From positions 3,610,687 to 3,674,686 of the forward strand of contig NZ_CP129104.1 in NCBI RefSeq assembly GCF_030406605.1: a DNA stretch of 64,000 nt. The letters run 5' to 3'. The stretch's first letter is position 1. Every line of letters starts with the position of its first letter. The position numbers were made by a program, and so were the translations under genes. The stretch comes from Curtobacterium sp. 458 (GTDB lineage: Bacteria; Actinomycetota; Actinomycetes; Actinomycetales; Microbacteriaceae). This document shows positions 19,501 to 26,585 of the stretch, one piece after another. The notes beneath the pieces are model-generated. The model did no database searches. It was given only the letters and a program-made list of their open reading frames with translations, and was not told the DNA's origin.

Positions 19501-19541
19501 CGTCGGGCGCGTCCGGTGGTGAGGGGGATGTCGTCGTGCAT
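16518..19541 (-). CDS. Alpha-mannosidase, glycoside hydrolase family 38
   Basis: A 1007-aa cytoplasmic exo-alpha-mannosidase. It contains a GH38 N-terminal catalytic region with the zinc and active-site signature HIDSAWLWP, then QKISWNQVNKFPHHTF typical of bacterial GH38. The central three-helix domain and C-terminal beta domains are also present. No signal peptide is visible. ATG 19541 has GGAAGGA upstream. It lies between the endoglycosidase and the GH5-like gene and probably strips alpha-linked mannose from imported high-mannose glycans. It is 117 bp downstream of the preceding gene, so it may be in the same transcript or have its own promoter. Confidence 0.95.
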   Translation of the reverse strand: MHDDIPLTTGRARRVLDERILPAVHATATPLDTAWHELPGEPIPPAAGLALDFEPYEVGTTWGAAWGTTWFRLTGTVPADWAGRRVEAVIDLGFDKNMPGFQCEGLVYLADGTPVKSINPRNQWVLIAEEAAGGETVELFVEAASNPVLLDYHPFLVTHEGDIETSSPKRLYTSRRMDLAVFESDVHELALDLEVLLELQAQLPEGPRRMRILQALDDALDRLDLQHIAETAADARGALADVLAAPADASAHTISAVGHAHIDSAWLWPVRETIRKVARTTSTMTELIDQTDDFLYGMSSAQQYAWIKEHRPEVYARVQAAVEAGRFLPLGGMWVESDTVMPTGESIVRQFSQGQRFFEREFGIRPKGVWLPDSFGYSPALPQLMRRAGFEWFFTQKISWNQVNKFPHHTFLWEGIDGSRVFSHFPSMDTYNSRLSGEEVAKASRQFRENRLATGSIAPVGWGDGGGGTTREMTGTAARLADLEGSAKVRWEHPDTFFDRAKAELPNPPVWVGELYLELHRATLTSQHQTKQGNRRSEQLLIEAELWAATAAARTDFAYPYDELDALWQQVLLQQFHDILPGTSIAWVHREAVAKYAETAARLEAVIADALSALTGAGDATVVVNPAPFLQAGAPAQGALLATDVPAATPVSLTAQDGGYVLTNDLVRVVVDARGLVTSAVDLTTGREAIAPGQVANLLQLHQDFPNMWDAWDVDRYYRNRVEDLVAVETIDASVDDRGVARVVVSRAFGDSTVTQEITLAPGSRTLEFAQVTDWHETEKFLKVAFPLDVRAEHTVAETQFGAQKRVTHTNTSWEAAKFETSMHRYVLVEEPGFGVALVNDSIHGFDTTRDAVDGHVTTTVRLSLLRAPRFPDPETDQGEQTHRYGIVIGTDQLGATEAGVVMNAGARTVRGAHGFEPLVQVSGDVVLSSVKLADDRSGDLIVRVYEPSGRRGTGGIAVDGPWSAPAEVTLLEEPDAALPGTASVSVGVVAFPVDAYEVRTFRYPRA

Positions 19542-19618
19542 GGGGTCCTTCCGGGAGGGAGGGCCGGCGTCGCTGCCGGCAGCAGGGCGGATGGTCGGGA
19601 CTGGCGGTGGTGAGTGCT

Positions 19619-19666
19619 GCCGAGGGTCAGGGCAGCCGAGGGTCAGGGCAGCCGAGGGTCAGGGCA
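19619..19666 (-). repeat. Three 16-bp tandem repeats at the end of the GH5-like gene
   Basis: The unit GCCGAGGGTCAGGGCA is repeated three times exactly (19619, 19635, 19651). Read on the minus strand, the first unit reached contains the gene's TGA stop; the later copies repeat that stop downstream. Confidence 0.85.
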
Positions 19667-21041
19667 TGGTCGCGGGGTGCGCGACGGTCAGTGCGGTGCC
19701 GTCGAGGTCCGTCGGCACCTCCACGATGCTCGTGACCCCCCGTGCGGTGCGGAGCGTCTCGTCGGCGAGTCGGGAACGCAGGACCACCTGCGGCCCACGG
19801 CCGTCCTCCGACGACTCGGCGAGTGCGAGCCACGCGGCGGCGAACCGGCCACCGGGCGCGCAGTCGGCTCGGGTGCCGTAGCGGGGCGACCCGTCGGCCA
19901 GCACGTCGTCGAGGACGAGCGCGGTCGACGGCGGTGCCACCGGTGCGGCGATCCCCTTGCGGGCGAGGGCGGCGAAGGCCTCCCCCGCCGGCTTGAGCGC
20001 GCCGTCGTTGGTGAACAGGCCGAGGTCGTACTCGAGCTCGGGGAAGTCCGCGAGCGACCGGGAGACGTCGTGCGAGCACCACCACGTGACGCCGAGGACG
20101 TCCTGCGCGCCGGCGACGTGGCGGATCGTCTGCTCCGTGAACGCCGCGGCGTCCGCGGGTGGGACGACGTTCGTCGGCGCGCCGACCTCCTGCAACCAGT
20201 TCGGCCGACGGGGCTCCCGGTTCCAGGCCGCCGCGAGCTGCAGCAGGTACTCCCCGTGCCGGACCGACCCGGCGCCGAGCGGGCCGTGCAGCGCCGCCGT
20301 CCCGTTGAACACCCACGAGTGCGTGACCGTGGCGTCGCCGTGGTCCGCCGCGTGCTCCGGGCCGAAGGGCTGTGCGTCGTCGTACCAGGCCGCGTCGTAC
20401 TGCGCGACGGTGACCAGCGGACCCGGACGCGACCCGGCGAGGGCGGAGGCCGACGGGTCGGAGCCGAGCCGCGCCTCCAGGCCGGACGCACCGGACGCGC
20501 CGGACGCACCGGACGCGAGCCCGGAACGCGCAGCCGCGACCATCGCCGCGGCCCAGGCGTGCCCCTGCTCCGCCGTGGTGTCGTGCGGGGCCGGGTGCGG
20601 GGCGTGCGCGAACTGGTTGACCTCGTTGCCGATCGAGATGCCGAGCAGGTTCGGCTGGTCCGCGACCGCTGCGGCGAGCGCCTCGACGTACGCGGCGGTC
20701 GATGCGACGACGTCCGGGTCGGTGAACATGTTCCGTCGGTGCCAGCTGTCGAGCCAGGACGGCACGAAGTCGAAGCTCGACAGGTGGCCCTGCAACGCGT
20801 CGACGTTCACGTCGAGGCCGAACGACCCCGCGATGTCGACGACGGTCGCGACGTCGCGCAGCGCCGAGGCCCGGATGAGCGTCCGGTTCGGCTGCACGAC
20901 CGGCCAGAGCGGGAAGATCCGCACGTGGTCCGCGCCGAGTGACGCGATCGCCTCGAGGTCGCGCGCGGTGTCCGACGGCGAGAAGTCGAGCCAGGAGTGG
21001 AACCAGCCGACGGCCGGTGTGTAGTTGACGCCGAAGCGCAT
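19659..21041 (-). CDS. GH5-type glycoside hydrolase, probable GH5_18 beta-mannosidase for N-glycan cores
   Basis: A 460-aa cytoplasmic TIM-barrel hydrolase. It begins MRFGVNYTPAVGWFHSW and carries the two catalytic glutamates of clan GH-A: Glu140 in IGNEVNQ (acid/base) and Glu285 in LQEVG (nucleophile). The opening resembles GH5 subfamily 18 enzymes that cut Man-beta-1,4-GlcNAc in Bifidobacterium N-glycan loci. The subfamily is inferred from memory, and its placement with Endo H, GH38 and an ABC importer supports it. Residues about 187-212 are an unusual SGASGASG and LEARLGSDPSA insert that translates a copy of the dispersed repeat. Its ATG overlaps the upstream permease stop by one base. Confidence 0.8.
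   Translation of the reverse strand: MRFGVNYTPAVGWFHSWLDFSPSDTARDLEAIASLGADHVRIFPLWPVVQPNRTLIRASALRDVATVVDIAGSFGLDVNVDALQGHLSSFDFVPSWLDSWHRRNMFTDPDVVASTAAYVEALAAAVADQPNLLGISIGNEVNQFAHAPHPAPHDTTAEQGHAWAAAMVAAARSGLASGASGASGASGLEARLGSDPSASALAGSRPGPLVTVAQYDAAWYDDAQPFGPEHAADHGDATVTHSWVFNGTAALHGPLGAGSVRHGEYLLQLAAAWNREPRRPNWLQEVGAPTNVVPPADAAAFTEQTIRHVAGAQDVLGVTWWCSHDVSRSLADFPELEYDLGLFTNDGALKPAGEAFAALARKGIAAPVAPPSTALVLDDVLADGSPRYGTRADCAPGGRFAAAWLALAESSEDGRGPQVVLRSRLADETLRTARGVTSIVEVPTDLDGTALTVAHPATMP
20469..20485 (-). repeat. GGAGGCGCGG repeat half-copy inside a coding sequence
   Basis: CCGCGCCTCCAGGCCGG lies in frame within the GH5-like gene, where it encodes GLEAR. It is preceded on the minus strand by 9-bp direct repeats (20483-20519) encoding SGASGASG. 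Confidence 0.65.
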
Positions 21042-22018
21042 CAGCCCTTCACCCCGCCCTCTTCGACGCCCTTGAAGAAGAAGCGCTGCAGCACCGCGAA
21101 GATCACCGCGATCGGGATGAACGCGATCATCGTGCCGGCCGCGATCATGCGCTGGTCGGTGGCGAACGTGCCCTGGAGGTACTGCAGACCGACCGTGAGC
21201 GTCAGGTTCTGCGGCGACTGCAGCACGATGAGCGGCCAGAGGAAGTCGTCCCACGCCCCGATGAACGAGAAGATCGCGATCACGGCGATGGTGCCCTGCA
21301 CGGCGGGCAGCGAGATGTACCGCAGGCGCTGCATCGCGTTCGCACCATCCATCACCGCGGCCTGGTCGATCTCCTCGGGGATCTGCCGGAACGCGTTGAA
21401 CATGAGCAGCACGTTGAGCGCCGCGATCATGCCGGGCAGCGCGACACCGACGAGGTTGTCGGCGAGGCCGAGGTCCTTCACGGTGACGAACTGGCTGATG
21501 ATCGTGGCCTCGCCCGGCAGCACGAGGGTGGCGAGGAAGAGCCCGAGGACGGCCTTCCGGAAGCGCCACTGCAGGCGAGCGAGGGCGAAGCCGGCGAGCG
21601 TCGCGAACACGATGTTGCCGAACACGTCGATCGCGGCGACGAGCAGCGAGTTGCCGATGTACCGCCAGACCGGGATCGCGGCCGCCACCTTGAGGTAGTT
21701 CTCGATGGTCGGCTCGGTCGGGATGAACGACGGGTTCGCGGTGTAGATGTCCTCGCCGGCGCCCTTGAGCGAGGTCGAGAGCTGCCAGAGGAACGGGCCG
21801 ATCGTGATGAAGAGGACGACGATCAGCAGGACGTAGCGGACCACCTTCTCGCGGGTGGACATGACGCCCCACACCTGGCGGCGGCGGCGCCGTCCATCGC
21901 GTCCGTCCGGCCTGGAGGCGCGGTCCGGTTCCGTCGCGCCGGTCACGTCCGGCGCGGGGGCCGCCACGCCGGCGGCGCCTCCGATGACCGGCTCGGTCGT
22001 GTTGGTCGTGTTCGTCAC
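21041..22018 (-). CDS. Carbohydrate ABC transporter permease, MalG type
   Basis: A 325-aa inner-membrane permease of the CUT1 sugar family. The N-terminal cytoplasmic tail (about 50 aa) is low-complexity and contains DRASRPDG, a translated copy of the dispersed repeat. Six hydrophobic segments follow, from VLLIVVLFITIGPF. The EAA loop reads EEIDQAAVMDGANAMQRL, the site that contacts the ATPase. The GTG start overlaps the upstream permease stop (GTGA); ATG 21862 is an alternative that would drop the tail. It pairs with the MalF-type permease. No ATPase gene is present, so a shared MsiK-like ATPase encoded elsewhere is assumed. Confidence 0.93.
   Translation of the reverse strand: MTNTTNTTEPVIGGAAGVAAPAPDVTGATEPDRASRPDGRDGRRRRRQVWGVMSTREKVVRYVLLIVVLFITIGPFLWQLSTSLKGAGEDIYTANPSFIPTEPTIENYLKVAAAIPVWRYIGNSLLVAAIDVFGNIVFATLAGFALARLQWRFRKAVLGLFLATLVLPGEATIISQFVTVKDLGLADNLVGVALPGMIAALNVLLMFNAFRQIPEEIDQAAVMDGANAMQRLRYISLPAVQGTIAVIAIFSFIGAWDDFLWPLIVLQSPQNLTLTVGLQYLQGTFATDQRMIAAGTMIAFIPIAVIFAVLQRFFFKGVEEGGVKG
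21907..21923 (+). repeat. GGAGGCGCGG repeat half-copy in the permease N-terminal tail
   Basis: CCGGCCTGGAGGCGCGG, read on the minus strand as RASRPD in the cytoplasmic tail of the MalG-type permease. Confidence 0.6.
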
Positions 22019-22887
22019 TTGTCGGCCTTGCTGTTCATGCGGGCGAGGGCGAGCATCGGGATGAGCGTCACGACGAAGAGCAGGAGGCTCAGGGCGGACG
22101 CGTAGCCGAGGTTGCCGGTGAACCCGCGGGCGTACTGCTGGATGAGCATGACGAGCGAGTTGTCCTGCCCGCCGGGCCCACCCGTGCCGTTGGTGAGGAT
22201 GTAGAGCTCGCTGAACACCCGGAGCGCGCTGACGCACACCAGGATGCCGACGAGCGTCATCGTCCCGCGGACCCCGGGCATCGTGACCGACCAGAACCGC
22301 CGCACGGCACCGGCGCCGTCGAGCGCCGCGGCCTCGTGCAGGTCCTTGCCGACGTTCCCGAGGGCCGCGAGGAAGATGATCATGTAGTAGCCGAGGCCCT
22401 TCCAGACCGTCAGGCTGATCGCGCTGATGAGCAGCAGCCACCGGTCGGTGAGGAACGGGATGCCCGCGCCTCCGAGGGCCTTCACGATCTCGTTGATGAC
22501 CCCGCGGTCGTCGAGGATCCAGGTCCAGATGAGGCCGACGACGACCGCGGAGGCGATCACGGGCGTGTAGTACGCCGTGCGGAAGAACGCGATGCCGGGG
22601 AGCTTCTGCTGCACGAGCACCGCGATGAGCAGCGGCAGCACGGTCAGCAGCGGCAGGCAGACCGCCATGTAGATGACGCTGTTGAGGAGCGCCTCCCACA
22701 CCTGCGGATCGCCGAGCAGGGTCCTGAAGTTCGCGAGACCCACCCACTGGCTCACGCCCCCGAGGGGGCTGGCGTTGGTGAACGACAGCCGGACGGTGTT
22801 GATCGACGGCCAGAGGCTGAACGCGAGCAGCCAGACGAGTGCCGGCAGGACGAGCAGCCAGGGCGTGAACCAGCGGTTGGCGCGCAT
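22015..22887 (-). CDS. Carbohydrate ABC transporter permease, MalF type
   Basis: A 290-aa permease with six predicted helices, beginning MRANRWFTPWLLVLPALVWLL. The EAA motif is in LHEAAALDGAGAVRRFWSVT, contacting the ABC ATPase. The ATG overlaps the binding-protein stop (TGATG) and the gene's own stop overlaps the next permease start, so binding protein and both permeases form a tightly coupled operon. By context the substrate is a mannose-rich oligosaccharide. That specificity is inferred from neighbours, not from the permease sequence. Confidence 0.94.
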   Translation of the reverse strand: MRANRWFTPWLLVLPALVWLLAFSLWPSINTVRLSFTNASPLGGVSQWVGLANFRTLLGDPQVWEALLNSVIYMAVCLPLLTVLPLLIAVLVQQKLPGIAFFRTAYYTPVIASAVVVGLIWTWILDDRGVINEIVKALGGAGIPFLTDRWLLLISAISLTVWKGLGYYMIIFLAALGNVGKDLHEAAALDGAGAVRRFWSVTMPGVRGTMTLVGILVCVSALRVFSELYILTNGTGGPGGQDNSLVMLIQQYARGFTGNLGYASALSLLLFVVTLIPMLALARMNSKADK

Positions 22888-24176
22888 CAGCCGTTGGCCA
22901 GGAGGGTGTTCATCTTGGTCTGCGCCGTCTGGAGGGCCTTCTCCGGCGAGACCTGGCCCTTCATGGCGAGGGCGATCTGCTGGTCGAGGAAGTCCGTCAT
23001 CGCGGAGTTCGCCTCGACCGGGTTGAGCACCTTCGCCTGCTTGAGCGCCTCGTTCGCGAGGACGCGCGCCTTGCCGTTCACGGTGCCGTCGTCCTTCGAG
23101 AAGTACGGGTCGGACTGCGACGACGTGGTCGAGGGGAAGATGTTCACCAGGTGCGCGAACGCCTCCTGGTTCTTCGCGTTCGTCATGTACTGCGCGAACG
23201 CCTCGGCCGTGGCGAGGTGCTTCGACTTCGACGACACGGACAGGCCCTGCACGTAGAGCGGCGGGGTGTCGAGCGCGGGGCTCACCGTGACGTTGCCCTT
23301 GAGCGACGGGTTGTTCTTGACCATGTCGGACAGGGCCGTCGCGCCGCCGGTGGTCCAGGCGACCTTCTGCTGGGTGAACAGCGTCGAGTTGCCCAGGTAG
23401 TCGCTGTTCAGGACGTTCGAGGGCATGTAGCCGTCCTGGTACGCGGTCTTGTAGCGGCCGATGAGGTCGGCGGCCTTCGACGAGTCGGCGAAGGTGAACT
23501 TCGTGCCGTCGCTGTTGAGGACCTTGACGCCGGCGAGGGTGAAGTCACCGAGGCCGGGCTTGCGGCTCATCAGGTAGTCGTCGGGGCACTTCTCGTGCAT
23601 CGTCTTCGCCTGCGTGAAGAGGTCGTCGGTGGTCTTCGGCGGGTTGTCCGCGTCGAGGCCGCACTTGTCGAACATCGTCGTGTTCCAGTAGTCGACGTCG
23701 GTGTTGAGGTACCAGGGGTAGCCGTACGTGCCGTCGAGCCCCTTGTACTCGTACGAGTCGAGCGCACCGGAGACGTAGGTGCTCGCGAGCTTGCTGTCGT
23801 CCTTCGACACGTCCTGCAGGAACCCGCGCTTGGCGAGCGGCAGGGCGATGTCCGGCGGCAGGTTGATGACGTCCGGCAGCGTGTTCGAGGACGCCTGGCT
23901 GAGCACCTTGTCCGCGTAGCCGTCGCCGGGCTGGTCCTGCAGCTTGACCTTCGCGTCGGGGTGCTCCTTCTCGAAGCCCTTGATGACCCCGTTGAGGTAG
24001 TCCGTGTAGGTCGGCGTCAGCGCCCAGGTCTGGAGCGTGATCGTGCCATCGATCTTCCCGCTGCTGCCGGTGGCCGCGCCGCCGCCGCTCGAGCAACCGG
24101 TCAGGGCGAGTGCTGCCGCTGCAGCCGTGGCGAGCAGGGCGACGGCGCCGCCCCGCTTGCGTGTCGTGGTCCTCAT
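22887..24176 (-). CDS. Extracellular sugar-binding lipoprotein of ABC importer
   Basis: A 429-aa solute-binding protein of the CUT1 (MalE-like) class. It has a lipoprotein signal peptide with lipobox LTGC at about residues 25-28, a Gly/Ser linker (SSGGGAATGSSG), then the bilobal fold starting DGTITLQTWAL. Tryptophan and tyrosine-rich ligand segments (YGYPWYLNTDVDYWN) suit an oligosaccharide. ATG 24176 has AGGAG upstream. It captures glycans outside the membrane for the two permeases that follow. Regulation is probably by the divergent LacI protein, with a palindrome-like site between promoter and start. Confidence 0.94.
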   Translation of the reverse strand: MRTTTRKRGGAVALLATAAAAALALTGCSSGGGAATGSSGKIDGTITLQTWALTPTYTDYLNGVIKGFEKEHPDAKVKLQDQPGDGYADKVLSQASSNTLPDVINLPPDIALPLAKRGFLQDVSKDDSKLASTYVSGALDSYEYKGLDGTYGYPWYLNTDVDYWNTTMFDKCGLDADNPPKTTDDLFTQAKTMHEKCPDDYLMSRKPGLGDFTLAGVKVLNSDGTKFTFADSSKAADLIGRYKTAYQDGYMPSNVLNSDYLGNSTLFTQQKVAWTTGGATALSDMVKNNPSLKGNVTVSPALDTPPLYVQGLSVSSKSKHLATAEAFAQYMTNAKNQEAFAHLVNIFPSTTSSQSDPYFSKDDGTVNGKARVLANEALKQAKVLNPVEANSAMTDFLDQQIALAMKGQVSPEKALQTAQTKMNTLLANG

Positions 24177-24201
24177 GGGATGTGACTCCTTCGTCATCGT
24201 G

Positions 24202-24215
24202 CTCAAACGGTTCAG
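24202..24215. promoter_or_regulatory. Candidate LacI-family operator
   Basis: CTCAAACGGTTCAG is an imperfect dyad (10 of 14 positions) with the AAACG core common to LacI-family sites. It lies 26 bp upstream of the binding-protein start, downstream of its promoter. A second AAACG-containing stretch (CTAAAACGCTATAG, 24257-24270) overlaps both promoters. Confidence 0.5.
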
Positions 24216-24265
24216 TTGCTGTCGCCGAACCAGCGCGTGGCAGCGACGATGCACGACTAAAACGC

Positions 24266-24274
24266 TATAGTCAA
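24266..24274. promoter_or_regulatory. Overlapping divergent promoters of lacI-type regulator and sugar operon
   Basis: TATAGT (24266-24271, plus strand) is the -10 of the leaderless regulator gene starting at 24278. On the minus strand TTGACT (24274-24269) is a -35 candidate for the binding-protein operon, with CATCGT as its -10 after 17 bp. The two promoters therefore share bases. Confidence 0.5.
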
Positions 24275-24277
24275 GCC

Positions 24278-25315
24278 GTGGCCCCGAAACGCCGGACGAC
24301 GATCGCCGACATCGCAGCGCGTGCCGGCGTGTCCATCAGCGCGGTCTCCTTCGCGCTCAACGACCGTCCCGGGGTCTCCCCCGAGACCCGGCTCCGGGTG
24401 CAGCAGATCGCCCGCGAGCTCGACTGGCAGCCGCACACCGCTGCGCGCGCACTCGGTGGCGCGAAGGCGGGGTCGATCGGCTTCGTGCTGAACCGCCCCG
24501 CGCGCACACTCGGCACCGAGTCGTTCTTCGGCGACCTCATCTCCGGCATCCAGCTCGGGCTCGCCGGCAGCCACGTCGGCATGAACCTCCTCGTCGCCCG
24601 TGACGCGGACGAGGAACTGGCGACCTACCGCGACTGGTGGCGCGGGCACCGGGTCGACGGCGTCATCGTCATCGACCCGCGCCGCGACGACCCGCGGCTG
24701 GCCCTGCTCGCCGAGCTCGGGATGCCGACCGTCGTCGTGGGGTCGCACCCGTCCCCCGCGGGCTCGGCCCCGTCGGTCTGGATCGACGACTCCGACGCGA
24801 CCGACACCGTCCTGCGCTACCTGCTCGCGCTCGGACACCGGCGGATCGCGCACGTCGCCGGGCGTCCGGAGTACGAGCACACCGCGATGCGGATCGAGCG
24901 GGTGCGGTCCTTCGCCGTCGCCGGCGACCTCGAGGACGCGGTGTCCGTGCCGACCGACTACTCGGCCGAGGCGGGCGCCCGGGCCACCCGGGAGCTCCTG
25001 TCCCGCCGGGACCGCCCGACCGCGATCGTCTACGACAACGACGTCCTCGCCGTCGCCGGGCTCGGGGTGGCGAGCGAGATGGGCGTGCACGTCCCCGGCG
25101 ACGTGTCGATCGTGTCGTTCGACGACTCCGCGATGGTCCGGCTCGTGCGGCCGGCGATCACCTCGCTCACCCGCGACACGGTCGAGCTCGGGCAGCGTGC
25201 GGCCACCCTGCTCCGCGCCCAGATCGACGCACCGGGACCCCTGCCGTCCCAGCCCGGACCGGCCCTGACGCTCAGTGTGCGCGAGTCCACGGGGACGGTC
25301 CGCGACGCACGGTGA
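24278..25315 (+). CDS. LacI-family transcriptional regulator of the glycan locus
   Basis: A 345-aa repressor. The N-terminal LacI helix-turn-helix (TTIADIAARAGVSISAVSFA) is followed by the hinge LDWQPHTAARALGG. A periplasmic-binding-protein-like sensor domain runs from GSIGFVLNRPA to the end, with the conserved closing segment DVSIVSFDDSAMVRLVRP. The GTG at 24278 lies 6 nt after TATAGT, pointing to leaderless mRNA. It is divergent from the sugar ABC/glycosidase operon and is the obvious candidate regulator of it; the inducer is probably a mannose-containing oligosaccharide. Confidence 0.93.
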   Translation: MAPKRRTTIADIAARAGVSISAVSFALNDRPGVSPETRLRVQQIARELDWQPHTAARALGGAKAGSIGFVLNRPARTLGTESFFGDLISGIQLGLAGSHVGMNLLVARDADEELATYRDWWRGHRVDGVIVIDPRRDDPRLALLAELGMPTVVVGSHPSPAGSAPSVWIDDSDATDTVLRYLLALGHRRIAHVAGRPEYEHTAMRIERVRSFAVAGDLEDAVSVPTDYSAEAGARATRELLSRRDRPTAIVYDNDVLAVAGLGVASEMGVHVPGDVSIVSFDDSAMVRLVRPAITSLTRDTVELGQRAATLLRAQIDAPGPLPSQPGPALTLSVRESTGTVRDAR

Positions 25316-25345
25316 CGCCTACCGGAGTCCGCACAACGCACTGCA

Positions 25346-25374
25346 TTGACATGTGCGGACATCCCGAGGATCGT
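25346..25374 (+). promoter_or_regulatory. Candidate promoter of the 50-aa gene
   Basis: TTGACA (25346-25351), 17 bp, then GATCGT (25369-25374). The leader of about 75 nt contains a palindrome CTCGATGATCGAG (25401-25413). TTGACA is a perfect -35 consensus, rare in this window. Confidence 0.5.
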
Positions 25375-25452
25375 TTACGCCACACCGGTACTGCAAGTAA
25401 CTCGATGATCGAGACTTTCGGTCACGCGAGCAACGTACTGGAAGGAGGCACC

Positions 25453-25605
25453 ATGAAGAAGAGCGAGGTGCCGTCCTGGGTCGCGCACGTGCTCACCCCG
25501 CCCGAGGTCATCTCGGCCTACGTCGAACGTCGGGTCAACGACCCGTCGCTCCTGTCGGGTGAGTCGTCAGAACCCACGTACGCGGACTTCCTCCGCGACG
25601 AGTAG
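25453..25605 (+). CDS. Small hypothetical protein (50 aa)
   Basis: A short gene strongly supported by a near-ideal ribosome site (GAAGGAGG, 6 nt before ATG 25453) and a TTGACA promoter. The product is soluble and mixed-charge (MKKSEVPSWVAHVLTPPEV, ending FLRDE), with no cysteine or membrane helix. No family is recognised. The strong expression signals suggest an abundant small protein. It ends at a hairpin. Confidence 0.7.
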   Translation: MKKSEVPSWVAHVLTPPEVISAYVERRVNDPSLLSGESSEPTYADFLRDE

Positions 25606-25616
25606 GCGGGTCTTGT

Positions 25617-25678
25617 CCGGACTGGAGGCCCTGCTCGCGTTCCGTCCGTACGGAACGTGGTGCGGGCCTCCGGTCCGA
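25617..25678. terminator. Variant GGAGGC palindrome, bidirectional terminator
   Basis: The outer arms CCGGACTGGAGGCCC (25617-25631) and GGGCCTCCGGTCCGA (25664-25678) pair with one internal mismatch. An inner hairpin built on GTTCCGTCCGTACGGAAC lies between them. It separates the convergent 50-aa gene and EamA gene. Confidence 0.65.
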
Positions 25679-25728
25679 GTCCGGGCCACTTCCCCCCGCA
25701 CTGTCCCTGACCACCGTCTCCGGCAGCT

Positions 25729-26574
25729 TCAGGCGCGCCTGCGGCGTGCGGACAGCGTGACGCCGACGCTCGCGGCCGTCACGCAGGCGAGCGCCGCCAC
25801 CTCCTGGGCCGACAGTCCCTCGGCGAGGACGACCAGTCCTGCCAGCGCCGCGATCGCCGGCCCGAGGCTCTGCAGCACACCGAACACCCGTGTCGGCATC
25901 CGGCGGAGCGCGAGCATCTCCAGCGCGTAGGGCAGCACGCTCGACAGGACCGCGACGGCGCCGAACACGAGCAGCAGCGACGGATCCGCCGCGACACCAC
26001 GCACGGCCTCGCCAGCACCGAACGGCAGCGCCACCAGCATCGCGACGAGCATCGACACCGCGAGGCCGTCCACGCCGGGGATCGCCTGCCCGACGTGCCG
26101 GTTCATCACGATGTAGCCCGCCCAGCACCCCGCCGCGAGGACCGCGAAGAGCACCCCGGCCACGGACGTGACGGCGGACGGCCCGACCCCGAGCAGCACG
26201 ACGCCGGCGAGCGCGAGCAGGGCCCAGAGCGCGTCCCGCCAACGTCTGGTGTGCACGAGCGAGAGGGTGAGCGGCCCCAGGAACTCGATCGTCACCGCGA
26301 CCCCGATGGGGATGCTCGCGAACGCGACGTAGATGAAGACGTTCATGCCGCCGAGCGCGACCCCGAGTGCGACGGCGCCGAGCCACTGCGCTCGTGTCCA
26401 GTGCCGCACCCGTGGCCGCACGACGAGGGCGAGGACGACGGCACCGATCACCAGGCGGAGCGCCGCGGCCCCGACGGAACCGACCTCGTCGAAGCGGGTC
26501 TTCGCGATCGCCGCACCGAGCTGGACGGAGACGATCGCCGCGAGGGCGAGGAGCGGGGCGGGGACGCGCGTCAC
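25729..26574 (-). CDS. EamA/RhtA-type transporter (DMT superfamily)
   Basis: A 281-aa protein with ten hydrophobic segments in two five-helix EamA repeats, followed by RRRR. The spacing and the segments SVQLGAAIAKTRFDEVG and TIEFLGPLTLSL resemble RhtA-like amino-acid or metabolite exporters. GTG 26574 lies 11 bp after the response-regulator stop, so the gene is probably the last of a kinase-regulator-exporter operon. This suggests, but does not show, that the two-component system controls export. Confidence 0.88.
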   Translation of the reverse strand: MTRVPAPLLALAAIVSVQLGAAIAKTRFDEVGSVGAAALRLVIGAVVLALVVRPRVRHWTRAQWLGAVALGVALGGMNVFIYVAFASIPIGVAVTIEFLGPLTLSLVHTRRWRDALWALLALAGVVLLGVGPSAVTSVAGVLFAVLAAGCWAGYIVMNRHVGQAIPGVDGLAVSMLVAMLVALPFGAGEAVRGVAADPSLLLVFGAVAVLSSVLPYALEMLALRRMPTRVFGVLQSLGPAIAALAGLVVLAEGLSAQEVAALACVTAASVGVTLSARRRRA

Positions 26575-26585
26575 GGGTGTCGCGC

